64,000 bases of DNA, from positions 1 to 64,000 of the forward strand of contig NZ_BCYZ01000012.1 in NCBI RefSeq assembly GCF_001598455.1, read 5' to 3'. Positions 51,232 to 60,144 of this stretch are shown one piece after another. How positions within the stretch are numbered: the first letter of the stretch is position 1; each line of letters begins with the position of its first letter. A program made the translations under genes and the position numbers. The notes under the pieces were generated by a model. The model had not been told where the DNA came from. It saw nothing but the letters and a program-made list of their open reading frames with translations, and searched no databases. The stretch is from Sphingomonas pruni NBRC 15498. GTDB taxonomy: Bacteria; Pseudomonadota; Alphaproteobacteria; Sphingomonadales; Sphingomonadaceae.

Positions 51232-52974
51232 ATGAACCAGCTTGCCGCCGAGAAGGCGGATACTCGGCCTATCCCGCCGGATCAAAACCTGCTGGGCGAG
51301 TTCTTCTCGGAGTTCCTGGATGAGGCAGCCTTTGCCGATTTCCGGCAGGCCGAACGTCTTGTCGCGTCGCTGAAGAGCCAGGGGCTGACGGTCGCCGGCT
51401 ATCCTATCGTTCGTCCCGCCGATTGCGGACGAATCACGAGCGTCCTTTCCGGCATCTTCGAAACCAGCCGGCCCCATTTTCGTACGCATGATCAGAAATT
51501 GACCGGGCGGTTCGAGGAATTGATCGGCGAATTCCACGATTACTGCCAGCGCATCTATCCCGGCGAAGCGATGGGCGCGCGACTGTTGCGCGCTCGCATC
51601 CGCCTGTTCATGGGCGACGCGAAGGGCGTGCTCGAGCTTGTTTCCCACCATGCACGACGGCCCTATGCGTTGGAAGACAATCCTGGGCATTTCCTCCAGC
51701 TCATCGAATTGTACGCGCAAGCCCATTTGCTGCAGGGCACATTGGCGGACACCAACATGTCCTTCATCGCTTTGGGACGCTGGCTCGCCGCCAATGTCCG
51801 TCGCCTGTCGCCGCGCCGGGCCGGCATCCGGATGGCGCCATTCGTCGCGATGGGACGCAACGAACCGACAGCGCCGCTGCGTTCCGCTCTGATCCGCCGG
51901 GCTTCGCAAGCCTATCTGGACTGCCTGCGCGGGCGCCGTCAGCCGCTCAGCTTCGTATCGATCAAGATCCGCGCCCTGTGCTGCCTATTGGTTCTGGGCC
52001 TTTGCTACCGCTCGCTAAAAAGCAGCGGCAAGACCGGCGACCCGTTCTCCTTGACGCGCAACAAACAGGGCCGGGTGCTGGTTACACGAGCAATGGGGGG
52101 GATCGGCGATCTGCTGATGATGGAGCCGGGGCTCGAAGCCAACGCGACCCGTTACGGGCAAGCGGTGGATTTCGCCATTCCTCGGAAGTTCTTTCCGATC
52201 TTCGAGCACAATCCCCATGTCAACTTAATCGACATCGACGGCCCGCCGATCGATATTTCCACGTATCGTCATTTCTTCAATCTCAGCCAGTGCCCGGCCA
52301 GCCGCTACGAGAGCCGGACTAGGCCAGAAATCAGGAAAGGGCGGGTGGAAATCTTCGCTCAGGCGATGCGCGTGGACCTGAAGCGACTTCAGAGGCAGGG
52401 GTGGCACATCAATCACTTCCTCTCCACTCAAGAAGAGGAATTTTGCGACGATTTCCTGAAGCAACACGGCATCGGCAGGGAAAGCGGCGCCAAGCGACCA
52501 CTGGTCGGCGTTCAGCCTTTCTCCCGCGACAGCTATAAAGACCATCCCGAGATAGCCAATATCATCCGCGCAATCGCTAAAGATTACGACGTCCTGATCT
52601 TCCATCACGTCGCAAATGGCCTGCCACAAGCGGAAGGCATAACGACTACCGCCGGCCTGCCTCTCGGGCGCTCATTGGCACTCGTTTCCAGAGTCGCGGC
52701 GATGGTTAGCGTCGATAGTGCTTTCTTGCATGCCGCGGCCGCGTTCGATGTACCGGTGGTAGCGCTATTCGGTCCGACCGATGGCCGCACCTTTACCCGT
52801 CATCACAAGCGAGTGAAAATACTATGGCATCAAGAAAGCTTCGGATGCGCTCCTTGCTGGCGCAACGAGGATCTCGCTTGCAGCGTTTCGGGCCTTCGTT
52901 CCATCAGCCCTTGCGTCGCGGCTATCCGAACTGACGAGGTGCTTGCCGCCGTTGCCGAGATGATCGAGGCATGA
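51232..52974 (+). CDS. glycosyltransferase family 9 (heptosyltransferase-type) with N-terminal extension
   Basis: A 580-residue enzyme. Residues about 281-575 are a GT9 fold: RVLVTRAMGGIGDLL near the start, VSVDSAFLHAAAA (donor site) and VALFGPTDGRTFT, and a CAPCWRNEDLAC cluster near the end. GT9 enzymes transfer heptose from ADP-heptose. The first 230 residues are an extra helical domain I cannot assign; it is not in ordinary heptosyltransferases (about 330-350 residues). It is the first gene of the locus, overlapping the GmhB-like gene by four bases (ATGA). Context (HldE, HldD) supports ADP-heptose as donor. Confidence 0.82.
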   Translation: MNQLAAEKADTRPIPPDQNLLGEFFSEFLDEAAFADFRQAERLVASLKSQGLTVAGYPIVRPADCGRITSVLSGIFETSRPHFRTHDQKLTGRFEELIGEFHDYCQRIYPGEAMGARLLRARIRLFMGDAKGVLELVSHHARRPYALEDNPGHFLQLIELYAQAHLLQGTLADTNMSFIALGRWLAANVRRLSPRRAGIRMAPFVAMGRNEPTAPLRSALIRRASQAYLDCLRGRRQPLSFVSIKIRALCCLLVLGLCYRSLKSSGKTGDPFSLTRNKQGRVLVTRAMGGIGDLLMMEPGLEANATRYGQAVDFAIPRKFFPIFEHNPHVNLIDIDGPPIDISTYRHFFNLSQCPASRYESRTRPEIRKGRVEIFAQAMRVDLKRLQRQGWHINHFLSTQEEEFCDDFLKQHGIGRESGAKRPLVGVQPFSRDSYKDHPEIANIIRAIAKDYDVLIFHHVANGLPQAEGITTTAGLPLGRSLALVSRVAAMVSVDSAFLHAAAAFDVPVVALFGPTDGRTFTRHHKRVKILWHQESFGCAPCWRNEDLACSVSGLRSISPCVAAIRTDEVLAAVAEMIEA

Positions 52975-53627
52975 GCGCCACCGATCTGCCTGAACGCGGC
53001 TGGACCACTCGCCACACTCAACGCGATCTCACCGGGAAGCCGGCGCTGTTCTTGGATCGCGACGGCACGGTTATAGAAAACGTGCCGTATCTTGCGGACC
53101 CCGCCGAGGTTTCGCTTATTCTGGGCGCGCGCGAGACGATCGCGGCTTTTCGGGATAACGGTTATGCTGTGATTATCGTTACCAACCAGTCCGGTTTCGC
53201 GCGCGGCCTGGTTTCGCCCGATCAATATCGAGCGGTGGAATCGGCGGTAATCGAAGGCTTGGGCTCGAACCTCGTTGACGCCACCTACGCCTGCCCTTTC
53301 CATCCCAACCACCCATGGCGCAAACCGGAGCCGGGCATGTTGCTTGCGGCCGCGCGAGATCATGGGCTCATCCTGGCTGAGTCGATCATGACCGGGGACA
53401 CGCTGGCCGATATGATCGCCGGAGCGGAGGCGAGAGTTGGCGCTCTCTTTCATGTTAGGACGGGACATGGTGCGGAGGAAAGAGCAGCTGTGGAAGCGTG
53501 GGCTAAAGGACGCCTGACCGTGCGGTTCGCGGATGCTCTCCTCAACCTTTTCCCTTTCGCTAATCCCGTTACGAGGGATATTGCCGACCGGGAACATTGC
53601 CGCCTTAAACTTTACAATCCCCGATAA
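52971..53627 (+). CDS. gmhB: HAD phosphatase, D-glycero-D-manno-heptose-1,7-bisphosphate phosphatase-like
   Basis: A 218-residue HAD-IIIA phosphatase. FLDRDGTV holds the nucleophile and acid D29 and D31, TNQSG is motif II, and KPEPGM ... TGDTLADMIA are motifs III and IV. The zinc loop of E. coli GmhB (Cys-x-His ... Cys-x-Cys) is reduced: only CPFHPNHPWRKPEPG remains, so the metal site is probably lost or altered. It removes the 7-phosphate of heptose bisphosphate in the ADP-heptose pathway; the position beside GT9 and upstream of HldE/HldD supports this. Histidinol-phosphatase is the alternative. Confidence 0.8.
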   Translation: MSATDLPERGWTTRHTQRDLTGKPALFLDRDGTVIENVPYLADPAEVSLILGARETIAAFRDNGYAVIIVTNQSGFARGLVSPDQYRAVESAVIEGLGSNLVDATYACPFHPNHPWRKPEPGMLLAAARDHGLILAESIMTGDTLADMIAGAEARVGALFHVRTGHGAEERAAVEAWAKGRLTVRFADALLNLFPFANPVTRDIADREHCRLKLYNPR

Positions 53628-53678
53628 GAAAAAACTTGGAAAATTATCCGAATTTATTTTCTTCAGGAAGAAAAGACC

Positions 53679-54422
53679 ATGCTTCAACTTCCAATTAAAC
53701 GCGATAACACTACGTGCAAACTATGCGGATCTAAGGCAACCGTTCAATTTGGTCTTCCCTATAGCAAGAAAACTGGTCATCCTATACCGAACGAACCAGA
53801 CGATTGCTGGTATTATCAATGCGACAATTGCAGTTTTTTATTTACAGATGCCATTGATAATCAAGATCATTCGACGATATACGATGAAACATACTGGGAA
53901 AACCAAGATCCCGACTGGTATGGACGTGTTACCGAGACTTTTCGCCTTGTCGCCCTGTCGAATGAATTACTAAACATTCGTCTCGACAAGGCCGAAATAC
54001 TTGATTTCGGCTGCGGCATCGGCGGATTTGTCGAGATGGGGCGCAAATCACTTAACCTCAACGTGTGGGGGACAGATATCATTCCCCCAAAGGTTGGCAA
54101 GGAATGGTATCTACCCGATCTTGGTGACCGCAAATTCGATATCATCACATCCTGTGAAGTCATCGAGCATCTGCCCGACCCTCGTAAAATTTTTAACATC
54201 GTTCGGGCGCACCTGAAACCCAGGGGAGTTTTTGCCTTTCAGACGGCCCAGTGGGATCCAAACGGCCTCGATCGCGAGTGGTGGTATCTCGGGCCCAACA
54301 ACGGGCACATCTCGCTCTATAGTGCCGATGGCCTAACTCATGTTTTTAATGACATGGGCGGAGTTGGCCGCCGGCTGTGGAATGACTACGCCGGCGTCCA
54401 GGCTTGGCTTTTCATGGACTAA
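53679..54422 (+). CDS. class I SAM-dependent methyltransferase (AT-rich insert)
   Basis: A 247-residue enzyme. CKLCGS (residues 11-16) and CDNCSF (49-54) form an N-terminal zinc-knuckle pair, then the Rossmann motif ILDFGCGIGGFVEMG (about 107-121) and the acidic loop DIITSCEVIEHLPDP. Such proteins methylate sugars or lipids in polysaccharide loci. Base composition and codon use (many AAT, ATT, AAA) differ sharply from the flanking genes up to about 54200, and the 50 bases before it are AT-rich. It is likely a recent acquisition from a lower-GC source. Confidence 0.8.
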   Translation: MLQLPIKRDNTTCKLCGSKATVQFGLPYSKKTGHPIPNEPDDCWYYQCDNCSFLFTDAIDNQDHSTIYDETYWENQDPDWYGRVTETFRLVALSNELLNIRLDKAEILDFGCGIGGFVEMGRKSLNLNVWGTDIIPPKVGKEWYLPDLGDRKFDIITSCEVIEHLPDPRKIFNIVRAHLKPRGVFAFQTAQWDPNGLDREWWYLGPNNGHISLYSADGLTHVFNDMGGVGRRLWNDYAGVQAWLFMD

Positions 54423-54437
54423 GGCGGCGACAGCGGC

Positions 54438-55667
54438 GTGAGTCAAAGAATGAAGGCGATATCGCCGAAATTAAGCTTGCCGGAATGCCTAAAGCGTACG
54501 CGAGAATGGGCTGAATTTGCCCTTCCCGCGCTGCTGGATTTGGCGTGCGATGAACAATGCGGCGGTTTCGCCGAACGGTTCGATTGGGTAGGGACACCAA
54601 TTGATCCGGGTTTCAAGCGCGTGCGCGTCACCGGCCGGCAGCTCTATGTTTTCACCCATGCCGCCCTGGGCGATGTGGGAGGCGCCCGCGAAGTGGCTGA
54701 GCGTGGCGCCGCATTCCTCAAAAGCAGGTGCCTGCGGCAGGATCGGCAATTTGCCTCTCGCCTCGGCAGTGACGGCACTTTACTCGATCCGACTTCCGAC
54801 CTTTATGACATCGCCTTTGGCCTATTCGCACTCGCTTGGTGGTACAAGCTTTCCGGCGACGCCGAGGCTGTCGAAATGGCCGATACCGCGTTGGCGCATC
54901 TTCGCGAAACGATGCGCTCTCCTTCGGGGCGAGGCTATCTCGCCCGTCAAGACGATTGCGGTCAGCACCAGCAAAACCCGCACATGCATCTCTTCGAGGC
55001 CGCAATCTTTCTAGCCTCCTTCACGGGGAGTGAGGCAGCGCGCCAGCTCGCCGACGAATTGTTCGACCTTGCTTCGAACACTCTGTTCGACCCGGTGACC
55101 GGCACGCTGCCGGAGTTCTTTGACGAAGATTGGCGCGCCGGTGACAATTCTGGCACGATCCGGATCGAACCCGGCCACCATTATGAATGGGTCTGGCTTT
55201 TGTGCCGCTATGGCGATCTCGCCCGGTGCCCCGAAGCGTTCGCTATCGCCGATCTTCTGTACACGTTCGCCCAAGCTCATGGGCACGATCCCGTTACCGG
55301 CCTGATCGTAGACGCCGTGGATCCCGCCGGACTAGTGCTTGCTGGTGACCTTAGGATCTGGCCGAACACTGAATATCTAAAAGCCCAGGTCGCTATGCGC
55401 GAGCGCCACGGGCAAGGTCCCGGGTTCGACGATATGGCAATTGCGGACAATTTGACGCGGATTTTTGACCATTTCTTAACCCCGCGATGCACCGGCCCCG
55501 CTTCCACCCTGCCTCCAGGGCTGTGGATTGACTATTTGGCATCGCCCTCCCTACAGCCCAAGTGCGATCATATTCCCGCATCGACCCTGTATCATATCAT
55601 GTTCGGGTTTTCCGAGGTGCTGCGTCATGTCAACGGCCACGGTCCCTTCAGCGGCAAGCCATGGTAA
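54438..55667 (+). CDS. AGE-family sugar epimerase/isomerase
   Basis: A 409-residue (alpha/alpha)6-barrel protein of the N-acylglucosamine 2-epimerase / mannose isomerase family. Active-site segments include KRVRVTGRQLYVFTHA, HMHLFEA and EPGHHYEWVWLL, the last carrying the catalytic His region. It probably interconverts a ketose and an aldose, or two epimers, to supply the polysaccharide. GTG start at 54438, 15 bases after the methyltransferase. Substrate is unknown; mannose/fructose or N-acyl-hexosamine forms are both possible. Confidence 0.82.
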   Translation: MSQRMKAISPKLSLPECLKRTREWAEFALPALLDLACDEQCGGFAERFDWVGTPIDPGFKRVRVTGRQLYVFTHAALGDVGGAREVAERGAAFLKSRCLRQDRQFASRLGSDGTLLDPTSDLYDIAFGLFALAWWYKLSGDAEAVEMADTALAHLRETMRSPSGRGYLARQDDCGQHQQNPHMHLFEAAIFLASFTGSEAARQLADELFDLASNTLFDPVTGTLPEFFDEDWRAGDNSGTIRIEPGHHYEWVWLLCRYGDLARCPEAFAIADLLYTFAQAHGHDPVTGLIVDAVDPAGLVLAGDLRIWPNTEYLKAQVAMRERHGQGPGFDDMAIADNLTRIFDHFLTPRCTGPASTLPPGLWIDYLASPSLQPKCDHIPASTLYHIMFGFSEVLRHVNGHGPFSGKPW

Positions 55668-55710
55668 GCCGCGGACGAAGCCTAATAAAACTATCTGACG
55701 CGGAGCTTTC

Positions 55711-57219
55711 GTGAACAGCTTTTTTCCTGACCCAGCGCTACTAACGAACGCGCGCGTTCTTGTAGTCGGCGATCTCATGCTCGACCGTTTTCGCTATGGG
55801 TCGGTCTCGCGCATTTCGCCCGAAGCGCCGGTGCCGGTGCTTCACGTCAACCGAGAACAGAAGATGCTGGGAGGGGCCGGCAATGTGCTGGCGAACATCG
55901 CCTCCCTGGGAGGCCAGGCGGGACTGATCGCAGTGATTGGCACCGATGAAGCGGGGCGCCTTTGCTCCGAAATGATCTTCGACAAAGCTTGCGATTCCAC
56001 CCTCCTCGTGTCTGACCCAGCCCGGCCAACGACGCTTAAAACCCGTTTTATCAGCGGCAGCCAGCAATTGTTGCGCTGCGATGAGGAAGACTTCTCCCAA
56101 TTGCCCGAAGCGATCGAGGACCGGGTAGTCGCCAATTTCGATCGCGCCATCGGCGACTACGACGTGGTGGCGCTTTCGGATTACGCAAAAGGCTTGCTCA
56201 CCGATCGTGTGTTGCGTCATGCGATCTCGCGATGCCGCGAACTGGGCAAGCCGGTAATTGTTGACCCAAAGCGGCGCGACTTCGCGATCTATGCCGGGGC
56301 TAGCGTCATTAAGCCGAACCGCAGCGAGCTTGCCGCCTTTAGCGGCCTACCCTGCCGAGATCTTACCAGCAGCGCGACCGCCGCCGCGCTGGCGATGGAA
56401 GTGACTGGCGGCGCCATACTGCTCACCCTTTCCGAAGATGGAATGGCCCTGTTCCGCCCCGGCCATGAAATGAGCCATCTGCATGCCACGGCAACCGAGG
56501 TATTCGATGTGTCCGGCGCCGGCGATACGGCATTGGCAATATTCTGTGCCGGGATCGCGAGCGGGCTGACAATGGAAGATGCCGCCCTCGTGGCTAACGC
56601 GGGCGCCGGAACAGTGGTTCGCAAGCTGGGTACAGCGACGCTATCCAGCGCTGAACTCGCCCATGCGGTCGGGGAACTGGATCGTACGCGGTCTGCTCCC
56701 AGCGCGATCTGCACTGCGGAGGACGCCGCCCAGATGGTACAGGCATGGAAGCGTGAAGGCCTCCGCGTCGGCTTTACCAACGGTTGCTTCGATATCGTCC
56801 ATGCCGGCCACGTCCAGATTCTCCGCCAAGCCCGCGCCTGTTGCGACCGGCTCGTCGTGGGGCTGAACAGCGACACTTCGGTTTCCCAGCTCAAGGGCCC
56901 GTCACGCCCGGTCCAGAGCGAGGCATCGCGCGCGGCCGTTTTGGCTGCGATGGGCGCTGTCGATCTGGTAGTGGTGTTCGATGAAGATACCCCCCTTTCA
57001 CTTATCGAACGGTTGCTGCCGACGGATCTAATAAAAGGGGCTGATTATCGCGAGGATCAGGTAGTCGGCGCCGAAGTGGTAAAGGCCCATGGCGGCAGGG
57101 TGCATCTGATCGAACTCTTGCCCGGCCTTTCAACCACTGGGGCAATCGCGCGGATCAAACAGGGGCAAGAGTTCGATACGCCCCTTGTTTCCAATCCCGA
57201 AAATGCGAGCGTGAAATGA
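55711..57219 (+). CDS. hldE: HldE: heptose 7-phosphate kinase / heptose 1-phosphate adenylyltransferase
   Basis: A 502-residue bifunctional enzyme. Residues 1-320 are a PfkB-type kinase (GDLMLDRFRYG, MLGGAGNVLANIASLGG, and DVSGAGDTALAIF as the ATP/anion site). Residues about 345-490 are a cytidylyltransferase-like domain with GFTNGCFDIVHAGHV and VGLNSDTSVSQLKG. It phosphorylates D-glycero-D-manno-heptose 7-phosphate at C1 and then forms ADP-D-glycero-D-manno-heptose. GTG start at 55711. It overlaps hldD by four bases. Confidence 0.93.
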   Translation: MNSFFPDPALLTNARVLVVGDLMLDRFRYGSVSRISPEAPVPVLHVNREQKMLGGAGNVLANIASLGGQAGLIAVIGTDEAGRLCSEMIFDKACDSTLLVSDPARPTTLKTRFISGSQQLLRCDEEDFSQLPEAIEDRVVANFDRAIGDYDVVALSDYAKGLLTDRVLRHAISRCRELGKPVIVDPKRRDFAIYAGASVIKPNRSELAAFSGLPCRDLTSSATAAALAMEVTGGAILLTLSEDGMALFRPGHEMSHLHATATEVFDVSGAGDTALAIFCAGIASGLTMEDAALVANAGAGTVVRKLGTATLSSAELAHAVGELDRTRSAPSAICTAEDAAQMVQAWKREGLRVGFTNGCFDIVHAGHVQILRQARACCDRLVVGLNSDTSVSQLKGPSRPVQSEASRAAVLAAMGAVDLVVVFDEDTPLSLIERLLPTDLIKGADYREDQVVGAEVVKAHGGRVHLIELLPGLSTTGAIARIKQGQEFDTPLVSNPENASVK

Positions 57220-58187
57220 TATTGGTAACGGGCGGCGCCGGGTTCATCGGCGCCAATCTGGTCGAAGCGCTGCTCCGGTTCGGCCCTGTGACGGTTTGTG
57301 ACTGGTTCGGCCAGGATGACAAGTGGAAAAACCTGCGGCACTGCGCCGTGGACCGTTTCATTTTTCCAGAACAACTATCCGATTTCCTGGAAAGAGCTGG
57401 CAGCGGCTTGGCAGCCGTGGTGCATATGGGCGCCGTCAGTGCCACTACCGAGCGAGACGTCGACCTCATCGTGCGCAGCAATCTTCAGCTTAGCCACACT
57501 CTGTGGCAATTCTGCACCCGACGCGGCATTCCATTTATTTATGCTTCCTCAGCAGCGACTTATGGCGGCGGCAGCCTCGGATTCGACGATCGTTCCGATC
57601 CGGATTACCTTGCCAGCCTGCGTCCGCTGAACGCCTATGGCTGGAGCAAGTTGGCGTTTGATCGCCAGATATTGGCGAGCATTGCGCGGGGTGAACCGGC
57701 GCCGCCTCGCTGGGCCGGACTCAAGTTCTTCAACGTCTATGGCCCCCGAGAGCAGCATAAGGGAACGATGCGCTCGGTGATGACCAGCAATTTCGAACGA
57801 CTGCGCGATGGGGACACGCTACGCTTATTCAAATCCGATCGCACCGATTATTCTGATGGAGGCCAACAGCGCGATTTCGTCTATGTCGGCGATTGCGTCG
57901 CGGTGGTGGAATGGATGCTGAAGAACACTTTCCCCGGCGACCTCTATAATGTCGGCACCGGCAAAGCACAAAGCTGGTTGGATGCTGGCCGAGCCATGTT
58001 TGCCGCCCTGGACCAGGACCCACGGATTGAATTTATCGACATGCCAGCCAATTTGATCGGTCGTTATCAATATTTCACCGAGGCAAACGTTGCGAAACTG
58101 AGCGCGATCGGTGCGCCGGTTCCCGGTACGACTCTACAGGAAGGCGTTCGAGAGACATATCGGTATATGGCGGAAGAGGCCCAATGA
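57216..58187 (+). CDS. hldD: ADP-L-glycero-D-manno-heptose 6-epimerase HldD
   Basis: A 323-residue SDR enzyme. GGAGFIG (residues 6-12) is the NADP site and YGWSKLAFD (Y141, K145) the catalytic pair. The whole-length similarity pattern (DWFGQDDKWKNL, DYLASLRPLNAYGWSK, RDFVYVGDC) is that of RfaD/HldD. It converts the D,D to the L,D form of ADP-heptose for the GT9 enzyme. It overlaps hldE and the first KpsE-type gene by four bases each (ATGA), so the pathway and export genes form one unit. Confidence 0.93.
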   Translation: MILVTGGAGFIGANLVEALLRFGPVTVCDWFGQDDKWKNLRHCAVDRFIFPEQLSDFLERAGSGLAAVVHMGAVSATTERDVDLIVRSNLQLSHTLWQFCTRRGIPFIYASSAATYGGGSLGFDDRSDPDYLASLRPLNAYGWSKLAFDRQILASIARGEPAPPRWAGLKFFNVYGPREQHKGTMRSVMTSNFERLRDGDTLRLFKSDRTDYSDGGQQRDFVYVGDCVAVVEWMLKNTFPGDLYNVGTGKAQSWLDAGRAMFAALDQDPRIEFIDMPANLIGRYQYFTEANVAKLSAIGAPVPGTTLQEGVRETYRYMAEEAQ

Positions 58188-59350
58188 CTTCGCCCGCCTC
58201 CAGTTCCCGGCCCAATGGCGTGGACGGATCAGGCTGGAAAAGATTACGCGGCTATCTCACCGACCATTACGGATGGGTGCTGTTTCTGAGCGTTTTCGTG
58301 CTGCCCACTGTTGCGGCCGCGGTGTATTACGGGCTGATCGCCTCCGATCGCTATGTTTCTGAAAGCCGCTTTCTCGTTCGCAGCGTCAACAAGCCAGCAT
58401 CGGAAGGCATTTCCGCCTATCTGCGCGACTTCGGCATCGCTCGCGCCAATGACGACGCTTATGCGATCCAGGAATATCTCTATTCCCGCGACGTGATGAA
58501 GGGGCTGATGCGCAAGGTGAATTTGCGCGCCGTCTACACCCGCGCCGGAGCCGATCCCATCACCCGCTATCACCCCGGTGACCGCGATACGGACGAAAGG
58601 CTCTACCGCTATTTCAAGCGACAATTGACGGTAGAAAAGGACGACGAAACCGGCATCACCACGGTAAAGGTGAGCGCCTATCGCGCAGCGGACGCGAAGG
58701 CGATCATGGACGCCTTGGTCACCCTGAGCGAAGAGCAGATCAATGTCCTCAACAGTCGCGCCCGCCGCGATACGTTGGGTCAGGCCGAACAGACCCTCGC
58801 GCAAGCCGAAACCGGCCTGACCGACGCCACGCTTGCGCTGACCCGTTATCGTAACGCTTCGGAAAATGTCGATCCGATGAAGAGCGCCGGAGCAGCCGTC
58901 GATCGTAGCTCTACGTTGAACCGGAGCTTGGCAATGCTGCGGGTCAATCTCCAGACAATGCTGGCCAAGGCCCCCGACAACCCTGCCATCCCCGCCGTGC
59001 GGCAGCGGATCGCCGCGCTGGAAAGTCAGATCGCGCGACAGCAGGGAGATCTGACCGGGCCGAAGAACGGTCTTTCCGAAAAACTGGGCAATTATGAGGA
59101 TCTGAAGGTCAAACAGGAATTGGCCGCGAAGGTCTATGAAACCGCACAATCGCAGATGGAAACCGCGCGGCAGGAAGCCATGCGGCAGCAGATCTATATC
59201 GAAACGGTCGTCCGCCCAAATCTGCCCGACGAACCGCTGGAGCCGCGGCGGTGGCGCTACTTCTTGACCGTTGCACTCTTGAGCTGCTGGTCGTTCCTGA
59301 TGCTGTACCTGCTGGTATCGGGCAGCCGCGAGCACCTCAATCTTGACTGA
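58184..59350 (+). CDS. kpsE: KpsE-type capsule export inner-membrane protein (first copy)
   Basis: A 388-residue polysaccharide co-polymerase-type protein. One membrane segment near residues 28-50 (VLFLSVFVLPTVAAAVYYGL), a long periplasmic coiled-coil region (about 190-340), and a second segment near the C terminus (about 354-376). These span the periplasm and link the ABC exporter to the outer-membrane channel. Its N-terminal partner segment SESRFLVRSVN is the family's conserved region. It precedes kpsM by eight bases; a second copy lies at 60145-61326. Confidence 0.85.
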   Translation: MTSPASSSRPNGVDGSGWKRLRGYLTDHYGWVLFLSVFVLPTVAAAVYYGLIASDRYVSESRFLVRSVNKPASEGISAYLRDFGIARANDDAYAIQEYLYSRDVMKGLMRKVNLRAVYTRAGADPITRYHPGDRDTDERLYRYFKRQLTVEKDDETGITTVKVSAYRAADAKAIMDALVTLSEEQINVLNSRARRDTLGQAEQTLAQAETGLTDATLALTRYRNASENVDPMKSAGAAVDRSSTLNRSLAMLRVNLQTMLAKAPDNPAIPAVRQRIAALESQIARQQGDLTGPKNGLSEKLGNYEDLKVKQELAAKVYETAQSQMETARQEAMRQQIYIETVVRPNLPDEPLEPRRWRYFLTVALLSCWSFLMLYLLVSGSREHLNLD

Positions 59351-59358
59351 GGTGGATC

Positions 59359-60141
59359 ATGCGCGGCTACCTTGATCGCATCAGGCTCAAGATGCGGGTC
59401 ATCAACGCTTTGTTCATCCGCGAGCTGATGGCCCGTTTCGGGCACAGCAATCTCGGCTTCCTGTGGCAGGTACTGGAGCCTCTGGTGCTGGCGCTGGGGG
59501 TCATGGCGTCATGGTCGCTGATCTACGGAGAGCGCAACCATGGGGTCCGAGTGATCCCGCTGGTGCTGACCGGCTACACCTACCTCACTTTGTGGCGCCA
59601 TATGACCGCGCGCCTGAGCAACAGCTTCCGGCAGGCATCCGGGCTGTTGTTTCATCGCTCGGTCAAGCCAATCGATATCCTGATCGCTCGCGGCATGCTG
59701 GAGTCGATCGGGGTGCTGATGGCTTTCTTCGCGGCCTACATCCCGTTGGCGTTGTTGGGCATCATCGATCCGGTGGACGACTACCTCGTTCTGCTTGGCG
59801 CCTGGACACTGATATGCTTTCTCACCTTCGGCGTGGCCCTGATCATTACCGGGGTCACGCACCTGTCCGAGACGATCGAACGCTTTGTTCAGCCGGTGAT
59901 GTACCTGATCCTGCCGCTGACGGGCGTGTTCTACATGGTCTATTGGCTACCGCCCGCCGCACGTGAGGTCGTAGTGCTCTCGCCGCTGGTCCAGGCCTGC
60001 GAGATGTATCGCGCCGGGTTGTTCGGTCACGCCATGCCCACGTTCTGGGACCCTTGGTACATCCTGCTGTGGGGCATTGGCGCCAATGCACTAGGCTGGG
60101 TTCTGGTACTCAAGGCCCAAAAACATATCGAGATGGAATAG
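59359..60141 (+). CDS. kpsM: KpsM-type capsule ABC exporter permease
   Basis: A 260-residue ABC-2 permease with six membrane segments. The segments INALFIRELMARFGHSNLG (residues 15-33) and FLWQVLEPL are typical of KpsM/BexB/CtrC. It forms the export channel for the finished capsular chain with the ATPase at 61316. AGGTGG lies before the ATG. It is flanked on both sides by KpsE-type genes. Confidence 0.88.
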   Translation: MRGYLDRIRLKMRVINALFIRELMARFGHSNLGFLWQVLEPLVLALGVMASWSLIYGERNHGVRVIPLVLTGYTYLTLWRHMTARLSNSFRQASGLLFHRSVKPIDILIARGMLESIGVLMAFFAAYIPLALLGIIDPVDDYLVLLGAWTLICFLTFGVALIITGVTHLSETIERFVQPVMYLILPLTGVFYMVYWLPPAAREVVVLSPLVQACEMYRAGLFGHAMPTFWDPWYILLWGIGANALGWVLVLKAQKHIEME

Positions 60142-60144
60142 CCA

